Origin: Salvia splendens
Lineage: Eukaryota > Streptophyta > Magnoliopsida > Lamiales > Lamiaceae
Length of the DNA stretch: 64,000 bases
Direction of reading: 5' to 3'
Assembly: GCF_004379255.2 (NCBI RefSeq)
Contig: NC_056041.1
Span: 14,353,559-14,417,558 of the forward strand
Under the pieces are notes generated by a model, which was not told the origin of the DNA, did not search any database, and worked only from the letters and a program-made list of their open reading frames with translations. Positions 1 to 12,175 of this stretch are shown here, in pieces. Position 1 is the stretch's first letter. The number at the start of each line of letters is the position of its first letter. The position numbers were made by a program, and so were the translations under genes.

Positions 1-40
1 TACACAATGTACATATGATACTATATAATGCTTGTTTTAA

Positions 41-530
41 GTGCTGTAATGCACGTTTTTTGATATATAATGTACTTTTATACTCACAAATTTAATTTAA
101 GTTTGGCCTTAGTTTCAATGTTTGGCGCACGTTTCTTGTTTCCCCTAAGGGTTTAGCAAGCCTAGGGGCTAGGGTGTAGTATGTTCTAAGTCAAAAAAAC
201 GTTGTCCAAATACACGAGCTGCGGTAATTCATCTGGGGTTGCACATGCTTAGCGCGCAGTTATTTTTTAACTGATATACATGATGTACATATTTTATAGT
301 ATAATGCGTAGTTTAGTTTCTGTAATGCATTATTTGTGATATGTAATGAACATTTATCCTGGCGCGTTTATTTTAAGTTGTGCCGTGTTTCGATATTTGG
401 CGCACGTTTCTTGTTTTCCCTAAGGGTTTAACCAGCCTAGGGGCTAGGGTGTAGTATGTTTTAAGTCTAAAAAACATTGTCCAAATACACGAATTGCGGT
501 AATTCATCTGGGGTGCACATGTATAGCGCG
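41..530. repeat. About 271-bp tandem repeat with telomere-like motif, 2 copies
   Basis: Two units offset by about 271 bp share GGCGCACGTTTCTTG, then CCCTAAGGGTTTA, then CCTAGGGGCTAGGGTG, and a TAATGCAT tail. CCCTAA abutting GGGTTTA is a head-to-head pair of plant telomere-like words. An inverted, more diverged copy lies at about 612-700. The same unit occurs four times at 18.3-19.2 kb. Confidence 0.8.
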
Positions 531-923
531 TAGGTTATATATTCAATAATATCCATTACTCGTTACAATTTGGTGCATTATTCGTATCGGTTTACAATTT
601 GTTATTAATGTCTACGTACTATACCCTAGCCCCTAAGCTTATTAAACCCATAGGGAAACAAGAAACGTGTGCCAAACATCGTAACACGGTACAACTTGTT
701 CGAATGCATTGCAGTTCACATATTGTGCATTATATAGTCATTAATATCCATTACTCGTTACCATGTGGTGTAGTATGTACATAGTAATGCAAAATACTTG
801 ACAAACAATGCATCCCAGAACATATTACGAAACTGATACTGTACATTGTTAGCATTGAAGGTTTTCATTATTATGCACACACACTTAATGGAATGTACAA
901 TAACAATATACTACAGTTAGAAA

Positions 924-1103
924 CTTAGACGTTGGTTGTCGACAATAGAGATGGTCGACCTCTCCCCCTGGCTTTCTTCTCCTCACTCTGTTCTGGAGAC
1001 GTGCTTGGGCCTGCCTCGGCCAATCGTTCCCTATATTTTTGTGCTAGGGCTACTGGAATAACATCATCGACTGCTTCGTCGATTTCAAGTCGTAGCAGCT
1101 TCT
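924..1103 (-). pseudogene. Diverged extra copy of the transposon AT-hook gene exon 2
   Basis: Read on the minus strand, an AG acceptor at 1104-1105 is followed by an open frame beginning EKLLRLEIDEAVDDVIPVAL, continuing through AQKYRERLAEAGPST, and ending in a basic RGRGRP tail before a stop. It matches the exon at 2136-2500 and the one at 20236-20501, so element 1 carries this exon twice. The RGRGRP tail is a second AT-hook-like motif. No first exon is attached directly to this copy. It may be an alternative last exon or a relic of internal duplication. Confidence 0.55.
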
Positions 1104-1512
1104 CTGATATGTAATCATCAAAATTAAATATCAGACTTTTACTATTACAAAATACAATAATGCATAATATATGCTATATAATGCATACTACTGGTTACAG
1201 AATGCACAGATTATTTAAAATAATGCACAAATGAGTAATACTAAACATTTTTTGAAACTCTCGTTAAAATCTTTTGAACCATGTACACATGAAATCTAAT
1301 AATGCATAATACCAGGTAAACAACATTCTGTGTAAAGATGTGCACATATTATTGTTTACATATTAATGCAAACAACGTAATTAATCAGATCACATGAATG
1401 ATTGCGTAACACATTCGCATAATGCATTAAACATCACTGATAATGCACAGGCTAAGTTCAATAATGCATATACCTAGGCCCATATACCTAGGCCTCAAAC
1501 AGTAGCTCTAGG

Positions 1513-2105
1513 CCATTGCATTACGCACTACGATTGTTGCATTATTTGTGTAAAATACACAAACAACGTTTGTAATGCATAATCTAATACGAATACTTAC
1601 ATTATATGCAGATATGATGCACATACAATTCAGGCGTAGTATATATATGTTTTAAATTATTAGGTGTGCAATAAACGAATGCATTATGTAGTGTTGCCAT
1701 TGCATTACGCACTATGATTGTTGCATTATTTGTGTAAAATACACAAACAACGTTTGAAATGCATAATCTAATACGAATACTTGCATTATAAGCATATATG
1801 ATGCACATACAATTCAGGCGTAGTATATATATGTTTTAAATTATTAGGTGTGCAATAAACGAATGCATTATTTAGTTGAGGCGATAGCATTACGCACAAC
1901 GATTGTTGCATTATTTGTGTAAAATACACAAACAAAGTTTTGTAATGCATAATCTAATACGAATACTTACATTATAAGCAGATATGATATACATAAAATA
2001 AAGGCGTACTACATACGGGGCTTAATTTATTAGGTGTATAATAAAAATGCATTATTTAGTGTTGCCATTGCATTGCGCACAAGGATTAGTGCATTATTTG
2101 GCATG
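1513..2105. repeat. 184-bp tandem repeat, three copies plus a partial fourth
   Basis: Units start at 1513, 1697, 1881 and 2065 with the phrase CCATTGCATTACGCAC or a close variant. They include AATACACAAACAACGTTT and ATGATGCACATACAATTC. The exact 184-bp spacing shows recent tandem amplification. A single related unit is in the other element at about 19880-20090. Confidence 0.85.
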
Positions 2106-2135
2106 TGTTAAGCATTACGAGAGTTAATTGGCTAC

Positions 2136-3331
2136 CTATACAGACAAAAAAAATATTACAAACAAGACAAAGAACATAATACACCAATTACACAAAGTAT
2201 TTGTATCCGTCTGATTAAAAAGAATGCACATACGGTTCGGCTGAGTGTTCACAAGATCAAAATTAGAAAGACTATGCTCAAAAACATTGTTCAGTGTATT
2301 CAAGGTTGTAAAAATATCTAAAGTGCTAAGTCTTCCAACAAAGACTGTGCTAAGTTTTCGCCCCGTAGGTGGTTTAGGCTCACCTTGACTACCAGAGGTC
2401 CCAGGGCCTATCTCGGCTAACCTCTCCCTAAATCTTTTTGCTAGCGCCACGGGAATAATGTCGTCGACAACACTGTCTATGTCGACTCTAAGCTGGTTAT
2501 CTGAAATGGACCGAAAAACACATCATGAACTAAATTTGATTACTGATTAATATGTATAGCACAATATATGATGCTTAAGTCACAATAAATAATGAATTAA
2601 ACTTAAACACCACAGCTAACACCATTAATACATATACCACAACATATGATGCGTAAGTCATAATAAATAATGTATTAAACTTAACCACGACAGCTAAGAC
2701 CGGCAATAATGCTTAAAATACTGACTACAATGCATATATCATGTTACATAATGCACAGTGTAAGTTAAATAATGCACATAAATTTTTTTGTTAACATTAT
2801 GTTGTACATCACAGATAACACTACTTAAACCTCTAAAATGCAACAAAACCTGGAATGTATGCTGTTATGCTTTGACATAATGCAATGCAAATAAAAAAAC
2901 AAAATCAGATGAGATTAATGCGGATAACTACGTACAGCAAGGAAAAACTGATGATGTAAGAACAATTAATCGAGTATACTAATCTTAGCCATAATGCATA
3001 AAATCAACCAGATAATTATAACTGTCAATTCACATTGTAAAGAATCTATATTTAATCCTCAATCTGAATCCTCTGTAACAATACAAACAACACTCCATGT
3101 TAACAGCAATATAATGCATAGATAATGATACATAATGCACAGTATGCCCTAAAAAATGCACACAGTAATCTTAAATATTTTATTCTCTAGCACAGTTAAT
3201 ACAAACAACACACAGACATGGGAATACCATTATACACAATAAACTAATCCGATACTGAAAAGCACAAGATGCGACGGCAAATTACCTGCATCCTGTGATG
3301 CTTGGGAGCGCGGACGACCTCTTTTCGGCAT
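2136..3331 (-). pseudogene. Two-exon AT-hook gene of element 1, probably truncated
   Basis: Exon 1 (3331 to 3286) starts at ATG and encodes MPKRGRPRSQASQDA; KRGRPR is an AT-hook-like DNA-binding motif. A GT donor at 3285 and an AG acceptor just before 2500 define an intron of 785 bp, and the join is in frame (…DADNQLRVDIDSVVDD). Exon 2 continues IIPVALAKRFRERLAE and then drifts into low-complexity sequence to a stop at 2136. The copy at 20236-21595 has the same exon sizes at its 5' end, and there the protein ends near an EIGFG motif. That motif resembles the N-terminal region of plant transposon-linked proteins annotated as Ulp1-protease-like; this family link is an inference. No protease part is present, so I treat the gene as truncated. 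Confidence 0.5.
2520..3280. repeat. TAATGCA-rich intron of the AT-hook gene
   Basis: AT-rich sequence with dense TAATGCA words and short imperfect repeats (for example the phrase around 2600-2640 recurs at 2650-2690). No other coding signal is seen. Confidence 0.5.
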
Positions 3332-3952
3332 TTTGAACCTGGCATACAACAGAAATATAAGAGACCTAATTCCATCCCTATTTAACACAACACAATTTCT
3401 ACGTCAGGATAATCAGTGACAACCCTAGTCGAACAACTAATTTCAGAGATTTCTGCGCCTCGGCGCATTCAAAGATTCAATTTTAACAACGTGGGTCTGC
3501 AAAATCACGACAAAAAGACGCCTAAATCACTATGGAAACATACCTAGTAGAAACGAATCGGTGTTTCTGAGTAGATGTTATCGGTGATAGCTATTTCCTC
3601 CGAAATTTGGTCGACAAAATCCCCAATCTTCAGACGCGGCGCTGGGAGGGAGTTGTCTAGGGTTTCGGTTGTGGATAGAGTGGAAGGAGTGGCATGGGGT
3701 GAAAGAATAATGAATGAAGAAAGAAGAAGATTGAGATCGTTTCAAATCCCACGAAAGTCGTGTATTCCAAAAATATGGTGGTTCATATTCGGCCAAAATG
3801 TCTAGATTACCCCTATAATGCATTTACGAACCTTCTATAATGCAACACAGAAGTAGATTTATTGAAACAATGTCCGTCGATTCCCTAGATCTAACGGGTA
3901 TTATTAAGAAGGAAAAATGATGTAAGATGTGAAAAGGAGAATAAGGTGCCCC

Positions 3953-4000
<48 letters not shown>
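3953..4000. repeat. (TA)n(CA)n microsatellite at the end of element 1
   Basis: An uninterrupted TA tract turns into a CA tract and directly abuts the CCCC end of the transposon. The chance ORFs through it are artefacts. Confidence 0.95.
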
Positions 4001-4299
4001 AAGGTAATGGGACCTTTGGGTCATATACAATGGAACCTTGGGCAGATACCGGACTTGATTTTTCACTGAATAATAAATTGAACAGAGAGACATATGCATA
4101 TGGATCTGAAATTGTTTATGATGTTTGATATTTATTTATATGTGTCGATTTAGAATATTTGTAAATAAGTCTAATAAATGATGGATTTTATAATTATACT
4201 ATTTGGATGGTGAAAAGATTAATGTATGATTTCTTTACTTTAATTTATATTTGTTTATTATAATATATACGTCAGAGGGGTTGGGGTGCGACACAATTA

Positions 4300-4503
4300 C
4301 TCCATCCGTCCGCCATTAGGAGTCTCATTCCTTGACACACGTGTTTTAAGAAATGTTAAGAAAAGTGGGTGGAAAAAAGTTAGTGGAATAACGGTCCCAC
4401 TAGTATATATTAGTTTTAAATGTAATGTGAGTGGAACCGGGACTCCTATTCGCAGACGGACTAAAATGAAAAAAATGGGACTCCTATTCGCGGACGGATG
4501 GAG
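4300..4503. mobile_element. Stowaway-like MITE
   Basis: The ends are inverted: CTCCATCCGTCCGC at the left and GCGGACGGATGGAG at the right, the Stowaway (Tc1/mariner) signature CTCCNTCCGTCC. TA flanks the left end; the right flank reads CA, perhaps mutated. Length is about 204 bp and it is non-coding. Confidence 0.8.
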
Positions 4504-5860
4504 CATTATAAAACTACACCATCTTACTCCCAACTATGTCAGTTGTATTCTTTTTTGGGATGTCTCAACTAAGTTAATTCATTTCCCTTGGACAAAAAAC
4601 ACAACATTCAATTACTCTTAACTACTTTTTTCTTTTTTAATATCTCATACTTTTCAACGCAATTTCGTAATCTCTGTGTTCAAAAGTTTTAACTCAACTT
4701 AGTTAAAACAGATGGAATAATATATAAAAGTGGGATCCACATTCCACTAGTTGTACAAGTGTGCAACCACCAATTATCCAATGCAACATCATCGGTGGAG
4801 AAGTTTGGTCCACAACCTCTGTGGACCAAACTCTGTGTACTTGATCAATCGTCTTCCTACAAAAATCCTGAACATGAAAACTCCTCTTCAGACTTATCTA
4901 TATTGGCTCAGGTACCAGAACCTCTTACTCTACCTTTGAAAATCGTTGGGTGTTCTGTTTATGTCCATGCTCCTAAATACGAGAGAAATAAATTTTCCGC
5001 ATGCGATATAAAGTGTGTCTCATTGGGGTATGGGATAAATAAAAAAAAGGATATAGGTTTTTTGATCCCTCTTCTAGGAAAATTATAACCTCAATGAATT
5101 GTAATTTCTTGGAATGTGAATACTACTATACCAACCTTAGTGGTCAGGGGCAGAGTAGTGATAACAACTCGAACGTGGAACCAACAGAGAAAGCTAGTAC
5201 TTCCACCGAGCTCGTCTTGCCACATGTATAGCCTCCTCAACCACCACATCCCGACAATCCTCCTTCAGTGATATCTGAAGTAATTCCTGGCACTGGATTA
5301 GATTGTACAGTTATTTCTAATGACTCATCTACAGAAACTGTTAAGAATGTTGTGGAGAATGCAGCGGTAGATGGTGACACATGGCGGTACATAATGCCTC
5401 CGAGAAGTACTAGAGGGATTCCACCTAAGAGGTACAACCCAGAGCGTATTTCTAAAAGAAGCATATACTCGGTGGCGGACCTGGCTAAGACGAATCTCAC
5501 TGAGATGACAAAGGGCGTTAACTGCTGCCCCGTATGAGGAAAAAGAAATTCCTAGAACTTCCAAAGAAGCTATGAAAATTAAGCACTGGAGGGAGGCAAT
5601 GATAGGGGAAATGAAGGCACTAATGAAGAACAAGACTTGGGAGGTATGTCTGAGACCTGAAGGATCTAGACTAGTAGGATGTCGTTGGGTATTCACAATC
5701 AAAAGACGACCAGATGGATCTATGGAACGTTACAAGGCAAGGCTAGTGGCGAAAGGGTACACTCAGACCTATGGAGTTGATTATGCAGATACCTTCTCAC
5801 CAGTGGCCAAGATGAGCACCATTTGAGTTCTTTTTTCAATTGATGCGAATAAAGATTGGT

Positions 5861-6004
5861 CACTACACCAGTTTGATGTGACAAATGCCTTTCTGCATGG
5901 GGAACTAACAAAGCCAATCTATATGGAAGCAAGCCACTACACCAGTTTGATGTAACAAATGCCTTTCTGCATGGGGAACTAACAAAGCCAATCTATATGG
6001 AAGC
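5861..6004 (+). repeat. 74-bp tandem duplication inside the Copia RT
   Basis: The stretch beginning CACTACACCAGTTTGATG is repeated almost exactly 74 bp later, with one G/A difference noticed. Because 74 is not a multiple of three it breaks the RT frame just after the second catalytic block (QFDVTNAFLHG). Confidence 0.9.
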
Positions 6005-7101
6005 CCCACCCGGCTTTGGTGCAGACTTTAGAGGACATGAAATGTGTAAACTAAAGAAGAACCTCTATGGCTTGAAGCAATCTCCAAGGGCATGGTTTGA
6101 GAGGTTCACTGAAGTAATGAAGAAGTATGGATACAAATAGAGAAATTCAGATCATACACTATTTCTCAAGAAGAAGGAAGGGAAGATTACATGTCTGATC
6201 ATTTATGTGGACGACATGATTCTGACAAGAGATGGTGAAGAAGAAATAAGTCAATTGAAGAAAAATCTTTTTACCGAGTTTGAGATGAAAGACTTGGGAC
6301 TTCTCAAGTATTTTTTGGGAATTGAGGTGCTGCTATCCAAGAGAGGAATATTTATAAACCCGAGGACGTATGTCATGGATCTTCTAGCTGAAATAGGGAT
6401 GTTGGATTGCAAGCCTGCTGAGACACCGATGATGCAGAATCATGGTCTGCAACTAATCGAGGGGGCAAAACTCACAAACCATAATAGATATCAGCGCCTC
6501 GTGGGTAAGCTTATCTATCTTTCACACACTAGAACATATATTGCCTATGAATTAGGAGTGGTTAGCCAGTTTATGCACAAACCCCAAACATCTGGGAGGT
6601 AGCATTGATAATTGTGCGATACTTGAAGGGAACTCCAGGATATGGAGTTTTATTTGGGAATCACAGACATATGGAGATATTTGGGTTTACAGACGTAGAC
6701 TGGGTATCTTACCTTTGTTGGAGGAAATATCGTCACTTGGCGTAGCAAGAAGCAGAAAGTCGTAACATTATCCAGTGCTGAAGCAGAGTTTCGAGGAATC
6801 AGGAGTGGTCTAACAGAGATCCTATGGCTGAGGAAGCTTATGACAGAACTTGGTCTGATATCACAACATCCGTTCAAACTCTTCTGTGATAACAAGGCAG
6901 CTATCACCATATCTGAAGTACAGCATGACCGGACGAAACACGTCGAGGTGGATCGACACTTCATTATGGAGAACATAAAGGTTAAAATTGTGGATCTTCC
7001 TTTTGGAAGATCGGATGACCGACATATATCCTCACCAAAGCAGTTGATTCGAGGAGCTTCCACGGAGTATTAGACAAGTTAAAAATGGGTGATGCAAGTG
7101 T

Positions 7102-7117
7102 TTAACTTGAGGGGGAG
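7102..7117 (+). promoter_or_regulatory. Copia polypurine tract
   Basis: TTGAGGGGGAG lies directly before the LTR start, as expected for the plus-strand primer site of a plant Copia element. Confidence 0.75.
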
Positions 7118-7308
7118 CGTTGGAAATAAATCAAGGAAATTGGAAGAAATCACGAGACTAATTGAAGATTGATTTTAGTGAATAATTTTCCTGATTTGTA
7201 TCTAGGGTAAATCTTTCCTTATGTAAGTAATCTCTAGCCTTTTAGGTGTGTAAAGTCCTCATAATTTTCATATCACAGTTGAATACATCAGAAATACATT
7301 ATTCAACA
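7118..7308 (+). mobile_element. Copia 3' LTR
   Basis: The segment begins CGTTGGAAATAAAT right after the polypurine tract and ends ATTCAACA. The ends are imperfectly inverted (TGTTGgA… / …TtCAACA, the first T now C). At 191 bp it is a short LTR, and no matching 5' LTR is seen at the left. Confidence 0.65.
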
Positions 7309-10300
7309 TCGTGAATTTAAGGAGAGAAAAAAATGAGATAAACTTTCAGGGATGATGGAGTAATTAGTAATAAACCATTCTAAGTAAAAATATTAATAGG
7401 ATTGAAATATTTAAAGTATATAAAATAATAAAATAATAAAATAATAAAATAAATTATTAAAAATCATGAAATTTGATTATTTTACATCGTTTCACGCCTT
7501 AAAGTTAGCCACACAAACAATAAAGGCATCATGCCTCATGAGTGAAAAGTTAATTAGAAGTTAGGACTCACCAATTTGATTAAGGTACAGTAAGATGGGA
7601 GACAAAGTTAATTACAAGTTATGCTTCAATTTTTTTCGACCAATGTAATTAAGGTACATTAAGATGAGACCAATTATAATAGAATTCATTGGTGGCAGTT
7701 ATAAGGGGTGTAAAATCATTAGAAATCAGTCCATTAATTTCGTAGAATTAGTAGTTTCATTAGATCAAATTTTGGTAAAGTATTTTCCTCAAATAGATTG
7801 ATAATTCTTTGAATATGTTTCGTGCTTTACTTTTTAGAGCAAAAAATATTAAAGTCAATCATGTTTGAGTGTTGATATAATTTATTTACCCCGAAGAAAG
7901 TAAGGAGTAATTATTATCTTTTTTTTCGTAGTGATTTAATCGGTTTTTGTATTATAGTCTATTAATTGCATCAAAAAAATTTAATTATTGGTTTAGTTTG
8001 GTTAAAAAATTGTTAATGTACTGTATATCTATACATATATAAAGGGGGAGTTTTGGAGATATTTATGTAAATGTCATTTTAGTTAAAAAAATACTACGAA
8101 TAAAGATAAAATGTGTGATTAAAGGGTCTCTAAACATGATTAAATGTTAAAACGTATGATTATGAGAATTCTAATAACTAATAACATATTTTTTTAATTA
8201 ATGGAAGACAATGACCATTGAAATTATATTTAATTCAATAAAACCTATAATTGAGAACGGTTAAAAATTCCAATGCAATTTATTACTACTTTAATTTATA
8301 ATAAATTAAATTAGGATCAATAAGAGTCAATAGAGAAGAATATAAAAGGGATTAGAATGCCAAAAGCTACTAAATTTTCTATAAATACCAATTCTCTTAA
8401 TTAAAATTGTAATGACTGTGGTGGAAAAAAAAGTGTTGTGATTCTCATGTGTTGTTGCATAAGACGTGCTATTGTCGTCATGAACTGAAAGGTTTCACGG
8501 CGAAAGTCCAACAAATGCGTTGTTAAAGGAAGAAAGAAAATGAACATTATGTCTGAGAAGATTGAGGAGTTATCGAAAATAACAGATGAAGCATGGAGGA
8601 GTTGCTGGAAATTGCAGGCGATGAAATATAGAGAAGAAGATTGAGGAGGCAATGAAGAGTAGAGAAGATGATGGAGGGGGCGCCGCGATCGTGAGAAAGA
8701 GGGAGGCTATCAATATTTAACTAAATTAAGTAACTCATAATAGATATAGGTCAATTTTATAATTATTTTGCAATGGTAATTATTTTTAGCCCAATTTATT
8801 TAATTTACATTTTTTAAATTTATTTTTGTTCAATTATTTGATTTTAAGAAGTTATTTATCGGGGCCTTCGGGGTTTAGCTGTTTTATAATTTTTGGTTTC
8901 TTTTATCATATTTGGCTCAATATTCAATTTTTTAATTTGGAAAAAATAATTAAATTCTGTTTATAATAAATTGGTTTGGCACAATCTATCCCTATAATTA
9001 TATATGGATTAATTATATTAAATATCATGTGTTATTGAGTATTTTAGTAGGGATAATTCAGTTGCAATCTATCCCTATAACTATCGAGTTCAAATACTCT
9101 GTACGTATTTGAATTTGCAAAAAAAAAAATGCTTCTATTCTTTACAATTTAATCACAAATTTGAAAATCGTATTCATGAATTCATTTAAAAACTATAAGT
9201 AATTATAGAATGATTACTTCATGAGTTGCGTTAGTTGATTTTCTGGTACAATAATATTAATGAAAATTATAGTACTAATTTAAAATGAACAAATAAAAAA
9301 TAAGCATGTGTCGAACAATAAATTAATTGAATATGTAAAATGCAAAATAAAATGAATCAACTCAATATTTGACCAAGTTTTAGATTCATATATAAAAGGG
9401 GGTTTTGGAGAAAATAACAAATAATCATTATGCATATTTTTAAAGAATTAGAGAGTGGAAGTATTTTATTTATTTTTTATTTTTATGATAATTTGGAGAA
9501 GAGGAAGTGAGAAAGTTGAAGAAAATTAATACTAATACATATCTTCGTATAATTGAGATGTCCAATGTTTAAATATGTTTATGCTTACATTTTATTGTAG
9601 TTATGTTTAATGGATCATATTTTAATTTTCAAGCTATGTAATTTTTAAAGAATATACATTATATTTAATATATAAATAAATTACAAGAAAGGTTTTTGAA
9701 TTGAATGGGGAAAATGCAATGAATTTTTTTTTGAAGATGAATTAAAAATATTTGAGAAAATTAAATTAATTTGTGATATAGTTTTGGTGTTTCTGGGGTA
9801 TTAATTATCGTAGGTATTGCAACACTCAAAATGGAGTAAAATAACGTGACATAATTAACTGTGAGTTCTGAGATGGGGTTTACCATTTATGGTATGTAAT
9901 GTGAACGGCCATAGTATAAATGAATGAAATCCTGGTTAATAATATTATACAATTATGGATCATTATTGTCAATATACTTATACTGATGCATGATCGAGTC
10001 AATTCCATTGTATTAAAAGTTTTAAATATTAGATAATAATGTTGTGTAATATTTAATGCTCAATAATAATGACGATATTTAATTTTTTTAATCCAATCAA
10101 ATATATGAAATATAATTTAAACCTAATTTTTTTTATAAATTTCAATATTTACAATGATATTCATATAGATTTTTATGAGTTATATAAAAGTGGAGTTTAG
10201 GGGGAAAAATGTCAACATGCTTTTTTATTTATTTTTAATTAAAATTGCACTTTGTTGATATGAGTAAGGATTATCAAGTAGGTCAACCCAGTGTAAGATA

Positions 10301-11198
10301 TCGAATACAGACTAAAACCCCCAAAATAGAATAAGTGATCAACAAAGTAAAATTGAACTAGGGCGGCGGAGGAAGAATTAATTGATATTTGTCTCATTTG
10401 TTGGTCATGATGAGTATATTTTAAAGTTAAGGGTTTAGGATTTAGGTTTCAAGGTTTGAGTTTTTAGTGTATAGGGTCACTATATTGCAATGAAATGAAG
10501 CTCGACCAGGAAGTGTCTCACCAGTGCAATCTTAAATTATTGCAACGTAAACTTGCTCTTGCAATTATAACTCAACTATTAATTCATATTTTCACATAAT
10601 TAGAATGCTTTTTAATTTTAAGTCATTTGAGGAGATTATGCAGATTAGTAATGCAAGTGATGAAATGATTGCAATATACATACTTTCAAACATTTTTACA
10701 ATAATATAAGAAAATAGGTTAATTTTTTGCATTTTTAGATGATTATCACAATATTAATATGTATAATAATAATATTAATAATATTAATAATAATAATAAG
10801 GTAGTTTTGTGATAATTATGAGAAGTAGAAATGAAAAGGTTTTTGAAAATAAATTTAATTGAGAGGTGGAAGTATAAAGTTTTTTTGAAGATATATTGAT
10901 TACCTAATTAAAAATTTGAAGTTAAATAGCAGTAGTCCACTACTAATAAAACCTCTATAATATTAATTTTTTTATTATTATTGTAATCTTTGGGGAGGTA
11001 GAAATGAAAAGGTTTTGGAGGTGAAAAGATTTTTTGGGTTCGCGTAGTAACGTAGAGAAGTGAAAAGGTTTTAGAAGAGGTGATGAATTGAAAAGATTTT
11101 GCAAAGAAATCTTAATATTTTTTTTGCAATATTAAAGTCGATCTTTTAAAGTTACATTTTGGGGATATTTTCTTTTTTAGAAATAAAATATTATATAT
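7309..11198. other. AT-rich intergenic DNA without recognisable genes
   Basis: Long A/T runs and short degenerate repeats. The only frame over 80 codons (8401-8652, minus) has no recognisable similarity. Three similar boxes, TATATAAAGGGGGAGTTTTG and variants, occur near 8035, 9393 and 10180. A duplicated 247-bp block is listed separately. Confidence 0.6.
7787..8033 (+). repeat. 247-bp block duplicated at 16629-16872
   Basis: The block starts CAAATAGATTGATAATTC and ends TTGTTAATGTA. It is almost identical, in direct orientation, to sequence upstream of gene X copy A (only small indels in T/A runs and a few substitutions). It is non-coding. Confidence 0.9.
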
Positions 11199-11200
11199 TA

Positions 11201-11440
11201 CTCCCTCCGTTCCACTTTAGGAGCCCCGGTCACTTTTGCACACTCGTTATGTAAAAATCATAATAAATAGTTAAAGTGGAGAAATGGTAAAGTAAGAGAG
11301 ATAATAATGTAGACAAGACTCTTGTCTATATTATTTTCTCTTTTATTTTATCATTTCTTCACTTTAACTATTTATTACTATGATTTTTACAAAACGAGTG
11401 TGCAAAAGTGACCGAGACTCCTAAAGTGGGACGTAGGGAG
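11201..11440. mobile_element. Stowaway MITE, near-perfect foldback
   Basis: CTCCCTCCGTTCCAC at the left mirrors the right end GTGGGACGTAGGGAG, with TA on both sides as target duplication. The whole 240 bp folds on itself (CACTTTTGCACACTCG against CGAGTGTGCAAAAGTG), with the centre near GACAAGACTCTTGTCT. Confidence 0.95.
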
Positions 11441-12166
11441 TACTATATGTGCTTTTCTAAGTCTAATTATTTCTACATTTAATTGCTTTCTTCACTCAGA
11501 GATTATAAGTCTAATTATATATTAGTATGGGGAAATAATTAGGTTCAGGGTTTAGTATTTATGATTTATGATTTAAATGTATCGGAGTCACTCTTATTCA
11601 TCTCAAATCTACAATATAGTTTCGTAGATAAATATTAGTTACAGATTATTTTTAATTGAGCTCAAAATTTTAGAATATATTTTCTAAAATTCATGGGCGA
11701 GCGACTCCTCTATTGTTCAATTCTATAGGTTTTTATCTCCGATAATATGATTTAATATTGGAATATTATAGTTTCAGATTAATAAATTAAGGAAATGTTC
11801 CATATATTAGATGTATTTAGTTTCCATATTACACATGGTTATTAATTACACTTGTCAAAAAACTATTAGTTTGTCAGACCAAATCATATTGCCAACTTGG
11901 TGTGTCAAGACCATGGAATATTTTCTCCCGGCTAAGATGATGATTGATGACATGACATGTATATATTAATTGCGACACGAGTCATGCACAAAAATAACAT
12001 CGGAAATATTTCTTTTAGTAAATTCAAGCTGTCGAATTTGCAGGGATTTTCAGACGTTAAAAAATTTAAGCGTGTTTCATTTACTGGTTATATATTTTTT
12101 ACACTATGTTCAAAATTCAGTTTTGAAACTTTTCGAAAATTTTCCAAATTCAGTTTTGAAAACTAA
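11441..12166. other. AT-rich flank; distal promoter region of dirigent copy A near the end
   Basis: No gene seen up to about 12080. From about 12110 the sequence (AAATTCAGTTTTGAAAC, AAATTTTCCAAATTCAG) matches, inverted, the far promoter region of dirigent copy B at 45250-45310, so this belongs to the dirigent locus. Confidence 0.6.
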
Positions 12167-12175
12167 TTTAAAAAA

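Larger units (their letters stand above)
1..3952 (-). mobile_element. Unclassified TAATGCA-rich transposon, right-hand part (element 1)
   Basis: The block is saturated with the words TAATGCA/TGCATTA, tandem repeats and a small spliced AT-hook gene on the minus strand. It ends abruptly at GGTGCCCC, next to a TA/CA microsatellite. A second copy at 17588-22053 has the same parts in the same order and an equivalent end (GTGCTCCCC next to a TA/TG microsatellite), which is how I place the right boundary here. The left end lies outside the window. The superfamily is not settled: there is no transposase, RT or helicase, and the ends look only weakly inverted in the complete copy. A non-autonomous DNA element related to Mutator or to Ulp1-carrying elements is my best inference. 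Confidence 0.6.
4751..7117 (+). pseudogene. Decayed Ty1-Copia pol (integrase, reverse transcriptase, RNase H)
   Basis: Frames shift repeatedly but the domain order is that of Copia. An integrase C-terminal part (about 4770-5090, with YLINRLPTK and LKIVGCSVYVHAPKYERNKF) comes first. Reverse transcriptase follows (5572-6600) with [25 protein letters not shown], the catalytic LIIYVDDMIL box at about 6200, and KYFLGIEV. Copia RNase H comes last (6600-7073), with LFCDNKAAITI and RTKHVEVDRHFI. Breaks include a TGA at 5824 (…MSTI*VLF), a TAG in KKYGYK*RN near 6138, a 74-bp tandem duplication at 5861-6004 that shifts the frame, and frameshifts around 6600-6840. Gag and the 5' LTR are not recognisable. 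The element cannot encode a working polyprotein. Confidence 0.93.

Noticed and set aside
3824..4128. Frames on both strands through 3946-4099
   Set aside because: They consist largely of YIYIYI/THTHTH from the TA/CA microsatellite.
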